A stretch of 7,529 bases of DNA. Source: JACOTK01 sp038256565 (lineage in GTDB: Bacteria > Actinomycetota > Acidimicrobiia > Acidimicrobiales > CADCSY01). The notes under the pieces are model-generated. The model was not told the DNA's origin. It ran no database searches and was given only the letters and a program-made list of their open reading frames with translations. The position numbers and the translations under genes are program-made. Positions 5,622 through 7,529 of this stretch are shown here, piece after piece (within the stretch, counting starts at the first letter, position 1; each line of letters starts with the position of its first letter). The DNA lies in contig JBBSKG010000110.1 of NCBI GenBank assembly GCA_038256565.1, forward strand, positions 1 through 7,529. The letters run 5' to 3'.

Positions 5622-7529
5622 TGACACCTTTCAAGCGCGATCAAATCGTCCCTAAACGAAACTTTTTTTGGCGTTTTCGACGCGTCTTTTTTCTTTTAGG
5701 TCTACTGACAGTTCTTGGCCTATCAGGCGTTCTTTACGTTCTCTCGCAGGTGCCGCTCCCCGAGGCTGACCCTTCACTTGAAACCACCTTCTTGTTTGAT
5801 AGCAAGGGTCGCAAGCTCGCGGAGCTATCTAATGAGGAAAACCGGGTTTCCAAAAAACTGAAAGAGATGGCTCCAGTACTTATTGACGCAGTGCTTGCGG
5901 CCGAAGATCGCGATTTTTTTAATCACAGCGGGGTCGACGCACGAGCGATTGCCCGAGCAACGATTGCTGACCTTCGTGGCAAGTCTCTCCAGGGTGGTTC
6001 GACCATTACTCAGCAATACGTTAAGAACGCTTTCCTTAGCCGTGAGCGCACCCTCTTGCGTAAATTAAAAGAGGCGACGTTGGCGGTGAAGTTAGAGCGT
6101 GAACTCAGCAAAGAAGAGATTCTCGAGCGCTACCTCAACACCATTTATTTTGGGCGTGGAGCATCGGGTGTTGAGGCGGCGTCACAAGTGTACTTTGCCA
6201 AGAGCGTGACTGAGATTGGCCTTCCTGAGGCTACTTATCTTGCCGGACTCATCACCGCTCCTGAGCCTGCTGATGCATCACGAAACCCAAAGATTGCAGA
6301 TCAGCGACGTAACCGAGTGCTGAACGCAATGGTTCAAGAAGGCCACGTTAAGGACTCAGAACGTGACGCGTTAGTGAAAGTGCCAGTCAGTTCCTACGTG
6401 CGTGAGCGCACTGGGTTCCGCCAGGCCCGAGTGGTTGGTGACGATATCGGGGTTCGCTATTTTGTCGAAGCCGTGAGAGCTGAATTAATAGATCGATACA
6501 GTGAAGCCGAGGTGACTGGTGGGGGGTTGCGAGTTAATACGACTCTTGACCTCGATCTACAAGCAGCCGCTTTTGAAGCGGTTTATGGCACTTTGGATAA
6601 TGCCGAAGATCCAGCAGGTTCCTTGGTTTCACTTGATACTGAGGGACGGGTAAAGGCCATGGTCGGTGGACGTGATTGGGATGTTTCCAAGGTAAATTTT
6701 GCTGTTGGTACAGATGGAGGGGGAACAGGACGCCAGCCCGGGTCGACCTTTAAGCCCATCGTTCTTGCCGAGTTCATTCGCCAGGGCTACAGCGTTGAAT
6801 CAGTGCTTGACTCACCTGGCGAGATTGTGTTCCCCGGCGCAAATTCAGGCAAGGATTACGTCGTTTCTAATTATGGAGGCGCAGGACATGGGCCTCTTAG
6901 CGTTATAGAGGCCACCAAGGTGTCGTCAAATACGGTGTACTCCCAACTGGCTCAGGAATTGAAGCCCTCTCGAATTGCCGAAAATGCCAAGCGTTTGGGT
7001 ATTGACAGCGAGGTGCCAGCGGTTGCCTCTATTGCTCTTGGTACCGCAACGGTTTCGGTGTTGGAAATGGCAGACGCTTACTTAACCTTTGCAACACGCG
7101 GGCTACAGGTCGAGCCTTCTTTGGTGATCAGTGTGTCCGACGGCGATGGTGTTCTTCGTGAAGAAGATGCCCCATTTAAGCGACGTGTGCTCGAACCCGA
7201 ACAGGCTGACATGGTGAATATGGTTCTTCAGACGACCGTTATGCCAGGTGGTACTGGTGCAGGTGCGAACTTCGGCAAACCTCTCGCAGGAAAGACTGGC
7301 ACGACGACTGACAACGGTGACGCGTGGTTCATTGGATATACGCCCAAGCTTTCAACTGCTGTCTGGATGGGCTACCCAGAAGGCCAAAAGCGACGACTCG
7401 TCAACGTTCATGGGGTGGCGACGGTCACCGGGGGTTCGTTGCCGGCAACTATTTTTCGGCGTTATATGACAGTTGTTGCTAAAGACTCAAGATATATAGG
7501 CCCATTCCGAGCGCCAGGTCCAATCACAG
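5621..7529 (+). CDS. Class A penicillin-binding protein (transglycosylase-transpeptidase), 3' truncated by window edge
   Basis: This bifunctional enzyme polymerises lipid II into glycan strands and cross-links the stem peptides at the outer face of the membrane. The first 636 residues are present with no stop. The ATG at 5621 shares one base with the preceding TGA. A basic cytoplasmic start (KRNFFWRFRR) leads into one membrane anchor (residues about 22-42). The GT51 domain shows AAEDRDFFNHSGVD (93-106, with catalytic-type Glu95), QGGSTITQQYVKN (124-136) and RKLKEATLAVKLERELSKEE (147-166) running into ILERYLNTIYFG (167-178). The transpeptidase domain has the serine motif PGSTFKP (nucleophile Ser375, Lys378), SSN at 435-437 and KTGT at 558-561. 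All catalytic motifs are intact. The place of the gene relative to DUF5318, padR and ino1 matches ponA1 of mycobacteria, so it is probably the PonA1 counterpart. Any C-terminal extension lies outside the window. Confidence 0.95.
   Translation, partial: MTPFKRDQIVPKRNFFWRFRRVFFLLGLLTVLGLSGVLYVLSQVPLPEADPSLETTFLFDSKGRKLAELSNEENRVSKKLKEMAPVLIDAVLAAEDRDFFNHSGVDARAIARATIADLRGKSLQGGSTITQQYVKNAFLSRERTLLRKLKEATLAVKLERELSKEEILERYLNTIYFGRGASGVEAASQVYFAKSVTEIGLPEATYLAGLITAPEPADASRNPKIADQRRNRVLNAMVQEGHVKDSERDALVKVPVSSYVRERTGFRQARVVGDDIGVRYFVEAVRAELIDRYSEAEVTGGGLRVNTTLDLDLQAAAFEAVYGTLDNAEDPAGSLVSLDTEGRVKAMVGGRDWDVSKVNFAVGTDGGGTGRQPGSTFKPIVLAEFIRQGYSVESVLDSPGEIVFPGANSGKDYVVSNYGGAGHGPLSVIEATKVSSNTVYSQLAQELKPSRIAENAKRLGIDSEVPAVASIALGTATVSVLEMADAYLTFATRGLQVEPSLVISVSDGDGVLREEDAPFKRRVLEPEQADMVNMVLQTTVMPGGTGAGANFGKPLAGKTGTTTDNGDAWFIGYTPKLSTAVWMGYPEGQKRRLVNVHGVATVTGGSLPATIFRRYMTVVAKDSRYIGPFRAPGPIT

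Noticed and set aside
5661..5700. T-rich tracts (seven Ts, then six Ts) early in the PBP gene, considered as a terminator or phase-variable homopolymer
   Set aside because: They encode Phe codons around the membrane anchor (NFFWRF, VFFLLG). There is no strong GC stem before them, and tracts this short are poor evidence of phase variation.

Overview
The window looks like a chromosomal segment from an actinobacterium of moderate GC content. A member of the Acidimicrobiia or a similar lineage is my inference. The evidence is gene order: a mycobacterial-type inositol-3-phosphate synthase gene with a PadR regulator on the minus strand, diverging from a DUF5318 gene and, further on, a class A penicillin-binding protein (PBP) on the plus strand. 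From memory, this is the arrangement around ino1, the adjacent PadR gene, a DUF5318 gene and ponA1 in Mycobacterium tuberculosis (Rv0046c to Rv0050).

Layout. Positions 1-1388 (plus) hold an accessory pair. The first is the C-terminal end of an RHS-repeat protein, cut by the window edge, with a variable tip domain of about 123 residues. It is joined by a TGATG stop/start overlap to a putative lipoprotein whose external region resembles the SecDF P1 head fold and which ends in one transmembrane helix. This looks like an effector tip with a cognate immunity or partner protein. Positions 1389-1480 are a short convergent gap with no clear terminator. Positions 1481-3183 (minus) hold padR and ino1, overlapping by ATGA, with a strong ribosome binding site for ino1 inside padR. 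Positions 3184-3253 form the divergent control region. It has a good minus-strand promoter with a perfect 14-bp palindrome in its spacer, and a predicted leaderless start for padR.

Positions 3254-7529 (plus) form a tightly packed run. It comprises a DUF5318 Zn-ribbon-like protein, two unrecognised polytopic membrane proteins, and a class A PBP cut by the right edge. The last three are joined by 4-bp (GTGA) and 1-bp (TGATG) overlaps. The first membrane gene starts inside the DUF5318 gene. The DUF5318 coding sequence also contains a perfect 34-bp palindrome, one of the most unusual features here.

How the genes fit together. Ino1 makes the inositol phosphate used for phosphatidylinositol lipids and mycothiol, and the PBP builds peptidoglycan, so the core of the window concerns the cell envelope. 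The two unknown membrane proteins are probably produced with the PBP and are the best candidates here for an undescribed envelope function. The RHS pair is an accessory module next to this conserved block.
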